The notes under the pieces were generated by a model that was not told where the DNA came from, did not search any database, and saw nothing but the letters and a program-made list of their open reading frames with translations. This document shows, one piece after another, positions 1-10,635 of a stretch of DNA of 64,000 nucleotides. Numbering within the stretch: position 1 is the stretch's first letter; each line of letters begins with the position of its first letter. Origin of the DNA: Calliopum simillimum (taxonomy: Eukaryota > Arthropoda > Insecta > Diptera > Lauxaniidae); assembly GCA_951812925.1 (NCBI GenBank), contig OX638369.1:25139329-25203328 (forward strand), given 5' to 3'. A program made the translations under genes and the position numbers.

Positions 1-1407
1 AGCGTTTTTTCCATTTAGGGTCGTGGCACCGCCCACTTTAAAAAAATATAGTCCTATGCACTGCTCCTCCTCACAACCTTTCCAACAAAAAAAAAATCAA
101 GCAAATCGATTGAGATTTAGGTATAGAAACAGGGACTGAACCGATTTCGTTTGCCTATTTATATATAGATGCTCAACCAAACAATGTCATCTGATCCTTG
201 CTTGTTTGGTAGCAAATATTCTTACTCATTAAACTTGGATTATTACTTTTCCAGTTATGTTTTATCCATTGAAATAAAGGTTTTTCAACTCCATACAAAG
301 CACCTGTACTTCAATAGATGATAACTCGAAAAGTAAGCATCGAATTGCAGAGTTCATGGCTATCCGTCGCATTTGGCTATAATAAATTACAATTGAATCT
401 GCCATTTTTAAAAAGGGATATGTGTCGCTCGACCGAAAATTGTTCTTTTGCTTTTTTGTCGTTGTTTCGATGACGCAGGTTGGTCTATCTTTTTTCCAAG
501 TATGCAGATTACTGCTTAATATATAGTAAATGTTCGTTAACCCCCATTACTAAAATCGCGCTAAAATAAGTTTTACCACACTTATGAGCGCTTTTCTTAA
601 ATTTGCCACAAGTTTAAATTTTGTCACATATAGCCTTTTAAAAATGACAGATTCAATTTATACATTAAGTGCGCTATATGACTGAATACAACGCTTTCTG
701 CAATTTGAAAAAAGGGTAATTCTGAATCCTGACGTGATAGAAAAATCCACGTTCATATTCGTAAATAAATGGTCTTAAACATCAATAATCAGTTAGCTGA
801 ACAGATCGAGAATGGATAAAAAGTTGTAATTTTGCAGGTCTGTGTTTCTGCTTTTATCAATTGTTCAGTATAATTGTATAATTCTGTCATTTTGAGTCAA
901 TGAAAACTCCAAAAAGTTACAAATAAGTAAGAAAACATAAGTAAGTCAATAAACTAAATCATATGATTTATCAGCATAAAACTTATTTAAGATTCAACTG
1001 CATCAATTAAAATAATTAAAAATTATTTTCTGTTTGGCTGAAAAACAATTAAAATTATAGCCATTTTTCATTCCATAGTGCAAAAATGATTGCCTATTAT
1101 AAACAAACGCTCTGTAAATCTATTGTAAATTATTCAATAGAATCGTTGGCAAAGGGATTCATAATCTTAATTTTTTTTTTTTAAGTGTATAAAAAACTAT
1201 TCAAAACTGATTTCATTCTCTTGAAAATACCCATTATTAAAGAGTTTGTTTTTCATTTACTTTAGAAACGATTTTAAAGTTTTAATTTTGTAGAGCTATA
1301 ACTTCTGGGTATTAATATTAATTTTCAAATCAGACAAAATTTATTAGAATTTTTTTTTTTGTTTTTTTTTTTTTTACTTTAATTCTTTTTATTTATTTTT
1401 TCAACAG
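1..1407. other. Intronic AT-rich DNA left of the microexon
   Basis: No coding segment was recognised here. It holds a fragment of a MITE end (171-216) and several T tracts. I take it as intron of the phosphorylase kinase alpha gene, because that gene's exons continue to the right. Confidence 0.5.
171..216 (-). mobile_element. Solo terminal fragment of MITE family A
   Basis: Matches the right end of the elements at 5667-6052 and 17426-17937, sharing ATGTCATCTGATCC and GCTTGTTTGGTAGC. No second terminus was seen nearby, so this is a truncated copy. Confidence 0.6.
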
Positions 1408-1422
1408 GCAAAACCGGGCACT
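1408..1422 (+). CDS. CG7766: Candidate 15-nt microexon of the phosphorylase kinase alpha gene
   Basis: A long pyrimidine tract ending in TTTTTTCAACAG is followed after exactly 15 nt by a strong donor GTAAGT. The enclosed codons read A-K-P-G-T. The next exon (4775) begins in phase 0 with G-T-A-T-D, so the microexon could be included or skipped without breaking the frame. No other convincing exon is seen in the 4.7 kb upstream of 4775. The splice signals are seen; use as an exon is inference. Confidence 0.5.
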
Positions 1423-4400
1423 GTAAGTAAATGTGGGAATTTTTGTTTTGGGAACTGTTTCAAAATTTGTTGTTTTTCATTATTTTTATGTAATTTAATT
1501 AAAATTTGTTTATGCGCTAGTTTATAGTTTTTTGGTTCGTTTATTATTTTCTTTTTTTTATCTCTTATTTTTTTTCATTTTTTTTTTTATGAAAGTATAT
1601 TTGTTTTTATATTAGCCGTTTGCCATATTGAAGTTGCATTTCTACTGATAACACGCTGCAGCTTTCAAACAACTTAATATGCGTGAACTCCAATGAACAG
1701 TTTAGAACTGTGTCGTTAATTTTTGAAACAATTTTGTAGATATTTTTCCTCAATAATTCATTTATATTTTACTGAACAAATCTATCGCTAGAAATCAAGA
1801 GTACCAATTATACTGGATGGCGAAGAGGTAATTGCATTGTAAATAAATAAGCTTGCACTTTTTCCAAACCAAATGTTAAACATACATATGCTATATATAC
1901 TACATATCGAGCCCTAACCTCAATTAGCGTATGCGCCAAAAAGCAAATTTTACAGGAGAGAGTTTTTTTCATTTTTTTTCGAACATGCATAGCGGATTTT
2001 TTTAAAACGTTAAATGTAGTCTATATTAGACCTCATATAAATAATAGACGCGTTTTAAAATTGATTTTGTGCATATTTCACTCATTTATGGCGCATACGA
2101 CATTTTCGCAGTCACTCTTGACGAAGATTGAAATTAAAATGTGGCGCAAACGTTTTTTGAAATTACATGGTTTTGCCTTTGAAGAATACATTTATTACAT
2201 TTATTTAATACACAGAAAGAAATTTGTAACAATTTGTACGGTTGAAATTGTGCCAACCCACAAAAACGGTCAGATTGACTGTAATATTGTTAATTTACAG
2301 TACTGTTTAGTATTAAAAACTTACAAAATATCACACACACACATCGTTTGAAGTTGGTTTTACTCCGATGTAGTCCCACTTCAGGTCTTTTATTTGCAAA
2401 GTTGTTCATAGGAGTCCAAATATACAGAAAAAGTTTTTTTTTTTTAAATCGGTCAACGAGCTAATCGATTTTCCGAGTCGAATTTGTTTCTGCATTAAAC
2501 AAAAAAGTTTGACAAAAACTAACTAAAAACTGGGTGTGTAGTTAGTTTTCTGTTTATTTGTAGATTCAAAAATATTGTTTTTGAAAGTTTTAACTGATCG
2601 CGGTAACGAGATATTGTATTGTTAAGAACTTTTTTTTAATTTTTTTTTTTTTTTTTAAATGAATTTTCGCGTTTTTTTCAGAAAATTAGCAACGGATGTT
2701 GAATCCGAATCTGGTTTTAGAATTGCTATATTTAAAATGGTTTGAGAGAAATCCTAGCCTAAAACTAATTTTTCATCCATTTTGTGAAAAATTAAAATAA
2801 TTTTTTTTTTTTTATTCTTTTGAGCTTATATAATAGCACAAGGAAATCCTTAGCCATAAAACATTAAAAAACAAAAAAAAAAGGGAAAAATCCATGTTTT
2901 TTGATATTTCAGCTTACGATTTTTCGAAGACAAAAAAAGATATCGATATAATTCAAACTGATTTTCAAAGTAAAAGACTGGGGCTTCAAGCTTCATTTTC
3001 AATCCTTCGAGCTAACTTGTACAAAGAACCAAAGAACCCTCTTTACAAAATTTCGTCGAATTATCTAAGTTTTCCCGTGAATAATATTTCCATGGACACA
3101 CAAGCATCCATCCAAACAGACGGACATGGCTATACCGACTTAAAAGGTGATTCTGACGAGGAATATATATACTTTTCCATACCTGCCACGCCTCCTTCTC
3201 TGGTTTTTGAGGTGCTTACGTTCTTTTTGCGGTCAACAAAAAAACATGTGTTAATACACAAAATTCAGTTTTAAAATTTGGCATGCAGATGTGAATGACA
3301 TTTTAGAACATATTTGCATACTGTTGCGGTTAGGGCTCGATATAATGATTTCGTTGAAAAATTACTGATATTAATATTTTTATTTTGAAGATTTCAATTG
3401 GCCCTTCTTCTTTTAGTTATTTCACAGTGTAAATTTTCATACAGCCATCTGAAAATTATTTCTTTCTCCTCTAAAAAAATTTTTATATGTATGTACTACT
3501 GTACAATACAATGACTTATTTTGATATAAGTGCAGTGCTTTGTTATCTGTTATCAAAAAGTAATTGATTGTTTTTTATCGTAAATGAAGATATATTTGTA
3601 ACTGTAAACAACTATACCTTTTTATCTGTATTACACTCCATTAAAAAGGTTCTATTGGACAAAGTTGTTAAACATGCAAATTGGCAATGTTTTACAGGAA
3701 ATTTTAAACTTCTATATCATAAACGTACATACAAATAAGTGCGAAATGGCACAGAAGTTCTAAATAGTATGAATAACTTAGTAGAGCCAAAGTATTTTGG
3801 GAATCATTATAACATAAAACAAGGTTAGTTTTGGGCTGAGATGTGGGGGTTTGATGAATAATACTATTTTTATGTATGGAGCGCGAGTTGACATAAAAGG
3901 AGATAATTACAAACTTTAAAAGGATAATGATATACTACAAGTATTTATAATTGTCCTTTCGAACTAAGGAAAATATGACATGGATAAAAATTGGGTACAA
4001 TCCACTGTATACTAATGGTAGAATTGACGAATCTAAAAAACGGTGTTCAGAGTCGGGTACTAAGCTCAGACCGTACCGTGAGTTTTCGGAGCTTTGGGAG
4101 AAATTGCAGAATATACCATTCATAATGAACGTAAAAAAATCCAAAATCATTTAGTTTTTTCCTGTATTTTAAAGTTTTAGCATATTTTGACTTTCATTGA
4201 GGGTATTCCACAAAACGTGTAAATCTCTCGAAAACCTTGTAAACTCGTAAAACTATCCTAATTTGTATTGAATTTAACAATTGTACGAACTGACGAAGTT
4301 ATCGAGGGATTTTTACGTTTTGCAGAATACCCTCAATCATTGTACTCTAGATATACTACATAATTAATTTGTTATTATTCTTGTTTCTACAACTTGGCAT

Positions 4401-4774
4401 ACCTTCAGTCTTATTTCGTTTTCTCATACCAAAAAAAAAATCATTATGTGTTTGGTTGAAGTGCATGTTTGCAGTATGCGTATGTTCTCTTACATGTTGT
4501 CTTCTTTACATAAAGAGCAAAAATCGAATTTTTCTTAGTGTTGGCATGATTTTCTTTTCTATTTTTTTACTCTTAAACTAACCAATTCTACGTATTTACC
4601 TTAAGTCTTTTTTAAATAAAACTTTGAATTTGCAGAAACTTTTCAAAATAGCAAAAATTTCATTTCATATCATAAGTTTGGCTGCATTTTGGCACATACA
4701 TACATATGTTTGACTTAAATGTAGTTGATTTATAAATAAGTAGCCTTTAATTAAATTTTAACAAATTTTCACAG
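1423..4774. other. Intron of PhK alpha with repeat debris
   Basis: This 3.35-kb stretch between the candidate microexon and the first certain exon has no recognisable gene. It holds foldback-like AT-rich sequence around 2450-2780 and a truncated microsatellite-bearing repeat at 2975-3235. Confidence 0.55.
2975..3235 (-). mobile_element. mini-me/DINE-like repeat, truncated copy
   Basis: On the - strand it carries AGAAGGAGGCGTGGCA, then TATATATTC, then AGCCATGTCCGTCTG, in the same order as the copy at 27430-28225. The similarity continues about 100 bp past the GTCY-type tract. This arrangement recalls the mini-me/DINE-1 repeats of flies. It is not a gene, although a 126-codon open frame crosses it. 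Confidence 0.55.
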
Positions 4775-4879
4775 GGTACTGCTACTGATTTAGTAGTGCA
4801 AATTGTGCTGATTGCTGAATCTATGCGTCTGCAAGCTATGATGGCGACCTATGGCATACAAACACAAACACCTCATGAA
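4775..4879 (+). CDS. CG7766: PhK alpha exon, 35 codons
   Basis: Begins after a TTTTCACAG acceptor and ends before GTAAGC. Phase 0 at both ends. Encodes the conserved segment ending in GIQTQTPHE just before the VEPVQIW block. Confidence 0.9.
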
Positions 4880-7533
4880 GTAAGCGCTGTTTATATTTAT
4901 AAATATTTGTTTAAAACGTCTTATTAAAAAAAATCTTTTTTTTTTTTTCTTTTTGCTTCAGGTTGAACCTGTACAAATTTGGTCATCTACCGAATTAATT
5001 AAGGTGTACCAACATTTAGGTGTAAATAATAAAGTTGGTCTTTCTGGACGTCCACCACGTCCCGTTGGCTCTTTGGGCACTAGCAAAGTGTATCGTATTT
5101 GTGGCATGTCAGTACTTTGTTATCCTTTAATATTTGAGGTTTCCGACTTTTATTTATATCGTGATATGGCATTGCTTATTGATGATATTAAAACTGAATT
5201 ACAATTTGTTGGGAAATATTGGCGCTTATCAGGACGTCCTACAGTATGTTTACTTATACGTGAAGAACATATGCGTGATCCACAATTTAAGGAAATGCTT
5301 GATCTATTAGCTATGCTTAAAAAGGGTTATTGCGATGGCATGAAAGTGCGCATTGGACGTTTGCAGAATTTAATAAGCAGCTCTTGCATTGGTGCGTAAG
5401 AATGTCGCCTGTTTAATTACGAAAATTATTCCTCATGATTATCATTTTGTTTTCCACAAGCAGAGCATTTAGACTTTATGAATCAAAGTGATTTGTCAGA
5501 TACTGAAAACGCGTTTGCACAAATAAATCACGAATATATTGGTTATCAATCACTAACAGATGTGCCAAAGGCTTTGTCATATGCAGAAGATAAAGTTTCC
5601 GTTGAGGTTTGTACATCTTTAAACATAAAAACAGTATTTTTAGTTATTTTTTGAAACACATATAGATTAGCTACCAAACAAACATGGATGAGATGACATT
5701 GTTGATTACTGTTTAATGTGTTTTGTGTAAAAAATACAAACAAAATTAAAAGAGCAAGGTAAAATATATTTACGTAGTAACGTTTCTATGATCGCCACAA
5801 TCTGATCACCAGGCGAATTTTCCGACATGCAGAAAAACTTGACAAGCATAGATTTGTTGAGAATCACATCAAAAAGTAAATACAGTACCTCATTGAAATG
5901 TAACGAAAGCCATCCTTCCAATATTTTTTTTTTGTTTTCCGTAATGTATTTTGCCTGGTTCTTGTAAATTTTTTTGTGTTTTTTACTATAATACACTGAC
6001 CAGTAAGCTCAAACCAACAATGTCATCTGATCCATGCTTGTTTGGTAGCTAATAATTTGAATATAGAATGTTATTTAAATTCATATCCCACTTTTCAGCA
6101 TTACAATCACAAGCCAACACATGAAATAATTGAAACTTTACGCAACACAGAATCCATTTATAGCCTCTGTCAATTATGGGGTATTTTACTCAATCGCGAA
6201 GGACCAAATTTTGAAGTCAACGGCTTAAATGTTAATCAGGCTTTGACACAACTTTATCATCGCGCCGGTTCTTTACGCTATTGGCGTGCAGTGCGTTATT
6301 GTTCATCGCTTTTGCATCATATTGTTGATTCTATAAGTCCTTTTATTACTACCGTCCTTGTAAATGGCAAGGAATTAACAGTCGGCGTAATTGGACAAAA
6401 AGAGACTGTTTTCGATAAACCTATGACACCAGCTGAAATTAAAAATGTTATGTATACCAGTGTGCAGCCATACAATGTCATACAAGCTGTGCTACAACAA
6501 GAGGTTGTGCTCTATTGTGGACGCTTGATTGCAACGAATCCCTCAATGTTTAGAGGTATCTTAAAGGTAAGTTAAAATTGCATGTAGAATACTATAATGC
6601 GTGTTTCGTAAATTAAAATTTAATTATATAAAATTTAAGATACGTATTGGCTGGGTGCTTGAAGCGATGCGTATTTATTTGCAAATCTCTGGACAAGAAA
6701 GTATTGATGTGGATAATTTATCACCATATCAAGTGCGCATATTATTGCAAAAAGTATTGACTGTTAGCGAATGGGCAGCAAAAGAGAAGTACGAATAAAC
6801 ATACGAATATCTTGCTAACTATTTCACATATTTTAAACCCATATATTTGTAGACTCACCACCTTACAACGTCGTCAATTAGAAGGTTGCCTTTGTCGCGT
6901 TCCCAAAAATTTCTATAATAGGATATGGGAGATACTACAGCGTACACCGCAAGGTATTTCTACGCAGGAACATTTGCTGCCTGCTGTTCCCACCTTAACT
7001 AACATGAGTCGCGGCGAATTATCATTTTCACTGCTAGTCGAGGAGACACTCATATGTATTACTTGTCCAGAGCGACGTCAAATAACGGTCGAATTACTCT
7101 GCATTATAGCAACGATCCTAAGTCGGTAAGTATTGAATTGCACTTATTCTTTTATACAGATTCTAGTATGTACAAAAAATATAAAAATATTGTTTATATA
7201 GCAATCCGGAGCTATGCTTTAAACAAGCTTTAGATTTAGATGATATCATATCCGAAGCCTTTTCAATGTATTGCAAGGTAAGATAATTTCAATATGACTT
7301 AAGTTCGATTTAACTCACATATGAAAATTAATCTTCATTAGGATAATAAAATACAACCCACCGCAGACAGAGATATGACACTTTTTTATTCCCTTGGCTA
7401 TTCGGAAACTACAGGTTACTTGGCGCGTGCTACTGTCAACAAAGTATTACAGGGTGGCGCTTTTAGTACACATGAAGATGATCTGCATACACATGATGGC
7501 GATGTACAGGATGAAACCTGCAAAGTTTCATAA
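4775..7533 (+). CDS. CG7766: Phosphorylase b kinase regulatory alpha subunit, C-terminal half (8 exons)
   Basis: Large regulatory subunit of the cytosolic (alpha-beta-gamma-delta)4 phosphorylase kinase, which activates glycogen phosphorylase. Eight exons join as 4775-4879, 4962-5391, 5464-5606, 6099-6566, 6640-6788, 6853-7125, 7202-7277 and 7342-7533. All introns are GT-AG and phases agree, giving 611 residues plus stop. Family blocks seen include MMATYGIQTQTPHEVEPVQIW, KVGLSGRPPRPVGSLGTSK, LLNREGPNFEVNGL, YHRAGSLRYWRAVRYCSSLL, RIGWVLEAMRIYLQISGQ and QRRQLEGCLCRVP. These match the alpha rather than the beta subunit, and Drosophila CG7766 closely as I remember it. Fly alpha subunits are about 1,200 residues, so the N-terminal glucoamylase-like half is encoded left of the window or in unseen exons. 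The last four residues, CKVS, fit a CaaX prenylation box; vertebrate alpha subunits are farnesylated. Very confident about family, confident about exon ends. Confidence 0.95.
4962..5391 (+). CDS. CG7766: PhK alpha exon, VEPVQIW to SSSCI
   Basis: The acceptor TTTTGCTTCAG precedes it. The donor is GTGCGT rather than the GTAAGA five bases on, because only this end restores a Glu codon (G+AG) with the next exon and gives SCIEHLDFMN. Carries the LSGRP signature and the LLIDDIKTELQFVGKYW helix of the family. Confidence 0.92.
5464..5606 (+). CDS. CG7766: PhK alpha exon, HLDFMNQSDL to VSVE
   Basis: A linker exon, less conserved than its neighbours. It encodes HLDFMNQSDLSDTENAF followed by INHEYIGYQSLTDVPKAL. 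Phase 1 in, phase 0 out; donor GTTTGT. A MITE occupies most of the following intron. Confidence 0.88.
5667..6052. mobile_element. MITE family A, complete copy (386 bp)
   Basis: Perfect 15-bp termini TTAGCTACCAAACAA and TTGTTTGGTAGCTAA, with imperfect inverted similarity continuing about 30 bp inward. Shares the inner block CATAGATTTGTTGAGAATCA with the copy at 17426. Fills the intron between PhK alpha exons 5464-5606 and 6099-6566. No transposase inside. Confidence 0.75.
6099..6566 (+). CDS. CG7766: PhK alpha exon, 156 codons
   Basis: Starts at HYNHKPTHEIIETL after a CTTTTCAG acceptor and ends at MFRGILK before GTAAGT. Contains the LNREGPNF block, the Y-H-R-A-G-S motif and the segment SPFITTVLVNGKELTVG. 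Codons before 6099 that are open in this frame are intronic; the last of them belong to the MITE ending at 6052. Confidence 0.93.
6640..6788 (+). CDS. CG7766: PhK alpha exon, IRIGWVLEAM to KE(K)
   Basis: Encodes IRIGWVLEAMRIYLQISGQ and the LSPYQVRILLQKVLTVSEW helix. The donor is GTACGA, a weaker site, but only it completes a Lys codon with the next exon. Phase 0 in, 2 out. Confidence 0.9.
6853..7125 (+). CDS. CG7766: PhK alpha exon, LTTLQRRQLEG to ATILSR
   Basis: Encodes the QRRQLEGCLCRVP block, YNRIWEILQRTPQGI and NMSRGELSFSLLVEETL. Donor GTAAGT. Phase 2 in, 2 out. Confidence 0.92.
7202..7277 (+). CDS. CG7766: PhK alpha exon, NPELCFKQALDLDD
   Basis: A short exon of 76 nt. Encodes NPELCFKQALDLDDIISEAF and ends in MYCK before GTAAGA. 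Phase 2 in, 0 out. Confidence 0.9.
7342..7533 (+). CDS. CG7766: PhK alpha terminal exon with stop
   Basis: Starts DNKIQPTADRDMTLFYSLGY, continues through SETTGYLARATVNKVLQGG, and ends in CKVS and a TAA at 7531-7533. The cysteine four from the end makes a possible CaaX prenylation site. Confidence 0.93.
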   Translation, partial: DNKIQPTADRDMTLFYSLGYSETTGYLARATVNKVLQGGAFSTHEDDLHTHDGDVQDETCKVS

Positions 7534-7793
7534 GGCTTTTTTTTTATTTCGTATAAAAGTACAAGATTTTTGTATATTAAAGTTTTTAAATTTGGAAAAT
7601 TCTTAGCCATAATTTTATTAATATGTTCGTATTTGTGTAACATATATCTCGATACAAGCTCTCCATTTTGGTGTTTTTTTTTTTAAACCTTAGATAAACA
7701 AATTTTTTATAACTTTTGGTTTTGAAACTAGTGTTTAAAATTTTGTATTTCTTTTTTAGATGTACTTTCTAAAACATAATCTAATGAGTTGAA

Positions 7794-7799
7794 AATAAA
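7794..7799 (+). terminator. CG7766: Polyadenylation signal of PhK alpha
   Basis: AATAAA lies 261 nt after the stop codon. It is the first canonical signal on this strand in the 3' UTR, and the DNA beyond it is AT-rich and non-coding. Confidence 0.6.
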
Positions 7800-7833
7800 A
7801 ACTCTTTAAATTGTTATATTTAAAATTGTTATT

Positions 7834-8320
7834 TGTTTCTTCATAAAAATAATAATAATCATCTATGTTTACATTATGTTCCGAATATCTCGAATGTTAT
7901 GCACATTTTAAATACATATAAATATATATTCTTTACAAATATGTATGTGTTAACGACTGATTCTGTTTCAAATCATTATCTATCATCACACCGGGGAAAT
8001 GTTGAAGAGAATTGAAGGCACTTACCTAGAACGTAACTAGAAAGTGCTAAAAACACGATTTTTCAATTTACGATATTTCGGAGGGAAAAAGAGGTATCGA
8101 AATAATTGAATTTTGAAGAGAAAATCTAAAACTTTAATAACTAAAAACTAACTATTCTTGCGAAATCCCTTCAAAAATAGCGAAAAACCGTGTTTTTAGC
8201 ACTTTTAAGCTAGTATATCTCGAAAACCATATAAGTTACAGCAATTTTGAGAATGGATTTAAAATAATACATCGAAAATGACTATTTTAGTTTTTGTTTG
8301 ATTAACTTTTTTTACTTAGA
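7834..8320. other. Intergenic DNA with a small palindrome
   Basis: Contains an imperfect inverted repeat at about 8038-8215. GAAAGTGCTAAAAACACG on the left pairs with CGTGTTTTTAGCACTTTT on the right. Nothing coding was seen. Confidence 0.45.
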
Positions 8321-8323
8321 TCT

Positions 8324-8900
8324 ATGAACCCATTTTGCAAAAAAAAGTGCCAAGGTTTCGATTTTAAGAAGGATGTCATTTTACTCAGGAGATTTAGGAC
8401 TATTGATTTCAGGAAAAAAAAGGGTAGCCTACGTCGTTCCATTAAAATAGCTTGTATGAACACTGTGGAACATTTCGAGCAGAAAACTGATGCAGAATGT
8501 CACAGAAACCCTTTGAAGAACAAGAAGGTAAAACAGCGATCTAAAAAATTAAAAAAAGCTTTTTGAAAAATTCTAGTTTAGTATCATGGACGACAAGATG
8601 TATATTTTAGCCGACTTTTTGCAACGTTCAGACCAAGAATTTTAAACTGCAGATTTGCAAGGAGGTGTAAACGAAATTTGAAGTCAAAAATGTAGTCAAA
8701 ATTTCCACGTAAATTCATGGCTTGGCAAGCAGTTTGCAGTTGTGGCAAAATTAGTAAGCCTATTGTAGCCACGGAAGCAATTAACTCAGAAATGTATATT
8801 AGTAAATGCTACGAAAAAACACTGTAGCCTTTCCTAAGATAGCATTAGATTTCAACTTTCTTTAGACTTTACCAAGCCTATTGTCATTACAGTTTGTACA
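8324..8900 (+). pseudogene. Decayed Tc1/mariner-superfamily transposase
   Basis: Scattered pieces of a DDE transposase in shifting frames. MDDKMY (near 8587) resembles the first-Asp motif. Then come SKFPRKFMAWQAVCSCGK and ISKPIVATEAINSEMYI. Near 8865 RLYQAYCHYS resembles the second-Asp/CHYS region of the family. Several stops and frameshifts make it inactive. No terminal repeats were found around it. Confidence 0.6.
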
Positions 8901-9154
8901 GTTGTACAGTGTAAGCAACGTAATGTACTTTGGCAGTTCCCTTTCAACTCCTCCCGCGCTTATATGTTTTTTTGACTTTTTGTGCATTTTTTTATAATTT
9001 TCGGCATCTTGTTCGTAAGGGTTCTGCAAATAAAGTTGTATGGTTTTTTTAAAGTAAGTACGCAAATTTGGTAGCACTAACCTTTATAATTAATAGAACA
9101 AAAGTGTTTTTTATCAAGGTCAAATAGTTTGAATTTTAAAATATTTTTAATTCT

Positions 9155-9330
9155 TCAAGAGATTTTGGGGCACATTTGACTTTTGCCGAAGGGGCACATT
9201 TGACGTTCTCCAGACATATGTGTTTGTGTATTTTATAAGACTTTCTAGTTTTATCTTTTTAAAGAAATGGTATGCCACTACAAAATGAAGGCGAACAGAC
9301 GCAAAGGCGATGAAAAAAAGTTAAATACGC
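9155..9330 (+). pseudogene. Left end and N-terminal relic of a pogo/jerky-like element
   Basis: Two copies of GGGGCACATTTGAC sit at 9167-9206. At 9268 a frame opens as MVCHYKMKANRRKGDEKKLN and stops soon after. The spacing of the basic residues recalls the start of CENP-B/pogo-type transposases. The matching inverted motif ends near 10148. Heavily decayed. Confidence 0.4.
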
Positions 9331-9433
9331 TGTTTCTTATATCGTAAAACAACGAGGAACCCCGACTTGCGCCACAGAATCCATTTCATTTGATTTGATA
9401 TAATTTGTTTCTTTTGTTTTGTCTACTATACAA

Positions 9434-9708
9434 GATTTTTGAATAGATGCTTTCCAGGACCTTTTCCACTAATTTTAGTTTGAAAATCTGGATGGATGAA
9501 ATGCCGATGTAAATGTATTGACATCAAAGTTCATCATGTATGCGAAATTTTTACTAATAATCAAATCGATTTGAAATACGTCCCATCATGTGACAGCGCT
9601 GCAGATATCTTGACAATGGTGTTACCCAAAATCCAGACCAAAGAAATTTCCACCAAGCTGGGTCTTATCTTATTTAACATTTTATGTTGATGTTTTCATT
9701 AAGGGTAT
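9434..9708 (+). pseudogene. Ty1/copia reverse-transcriptase/RNase H C-terminal relic
   Basis: The frame 9496-9690 contains CIDIKVHHVCEIF, then IDLKYVPSCDSAADIL and a stop. This is the end of a copia-type RNase H domain (usual pattern KHIDI-x-HH then ADILTK). Here the K of the last motif is changed. Only about 60 codons remain, followed by a putative 3' LTR start. Confidence 0.65.
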
Positions 9709-9960
9709 TGTTGGAAATTGTACTTTATATTGAAAACTTGTTTTATGTTTAATGTTTGCCTGACTTTGAGGAGTGCAATTTAGTTTAAACTAACAACTCC
9801 AACAAATCCAGCCTCAACTTCACGTTCACGCACTTAATACGTATTTAACATCGACTTATATATAAAATAAGTCTTCGTTAATACATACATAATTATTATT
9901 TGCATTTATATGAAAAAATATATGTATTAATGTTTTTTTTATGTTTTTGTGTTATTTTTG
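9709..9960 (+). repeat. Putative copia-type 3' LTR remnant
   Basis: A purine run AAGGGTAT is directly followed by TGTTGGAAATTG, the usual start of copia-type LTRs, 19 bp after the stop of the RNase H relic. The right end is not resolved; the DNA merges into the GGGGCACATTTGAC motif cluster at about 9963. Confidence 0.45.
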
Positions 9961-10150
9961 TGAGTGTCAAATGTGCCCCTTGCAATGTCAAATGTGCCCC
10001 GTACCAGGGGCACATTTGACAAAATGACTTTTTTTGAAAAAATTTAAAAAAAAATCATCAATGTTTCAGAAACAGTAAAAAGTATTAAGATCGTGCAATA
10101 ATTTTCAAAGATACAGGCCTTTGAAAATTTAGTGTCAAATGTGCCCCAGT
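9961..10150. repeat. Inverted GTCAAATGTGCCCC motif cluster (right end of pogo-like relic)
   Basis: GTCAAATGTGCCCC occurs three times (about 9967, 9986 and 10135), and the reverse form GGGGCACATTTGAC once at about 10007. Together with the two copies near 9167-9206 this looks like the termini of one transposon family, split by the copia relic. Confidence 0.5.
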
Positions 10151-10321
10151 CTCCCCTACTTAACGAATAATGTTCAATTGGTGCCTCGCGAAGCATAGCC
10201 GCCAAAATGTCCAGACCTCAGACCAATTGAAAGATACTGGGCTTTGGTAAAAAAGAAATATAGGGAAGTTTGCTACAGATATTTAAGAAAACTGGTGTTC
10301 AGCAGCTTGAAAGGTACATAA

Positions 10322-10592
10322 TCAGACCTGTTCCGTAATCCACGTGGTTTCAATTACTTTTCACAGATGATGAAAAGTATAAAAATCTTTTTTATGGAGA
10401 ATTACAGGTTCTACAAATAATATTGATTTATATTTATGAAAATGTAACCGTTTCGGAAATATTTGATAAAATCGAATTTTTCGACTTTTTACAGTTTTTT
10501 AAAAAATTTTCCCCACAAAAAAGATGCTGATACTTTTTATCATGTGATTAACCATTTTCATCAAAAACCCACAGATTACGGAACCGGCCTGA
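10322..10592. mobile_element. MITE family B, copy 1 (271 bp palindrome)
   Basis: Termini TCAGACCTGTTCCGTAATC and GATTACGGAACCGGCCTGA are inverted repeats, and the arms pair over most of their length. The same family occurs at 30957-31331. No coding capacity. Confidence 0.7.
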
Positions 10593-10635
10593 TTAGATAT
10601 GTTTGTGTTAAAAAAATATCTGGAATCAATTTTTC

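Noticed and set aside
2894..3274. 126-codon frame on the + strand
   Set aside because: It overlaps a repeat shared with 27430-28225 (in opposite orientation) and has no promoter or splice context, so it is translated repeat.
5392..5397. Later donor GTAAGA at 5396 for the PhK alpha exon
   Set aside because: It would shift the frame against the next exon; GTGCGT at 5392 gives the conserved SCIEHLDFMN.
5706..5996. 96-codon frame on the - strand
   Set aside because: Lies entirely within MITE A; the second copy of the MITE does not conserve it.
8324..8566. 80-codon basic frame
   Set aside because: It continues into a decayed Tc1/mariner transposase with stops and frame changes, so it is not a host gene.
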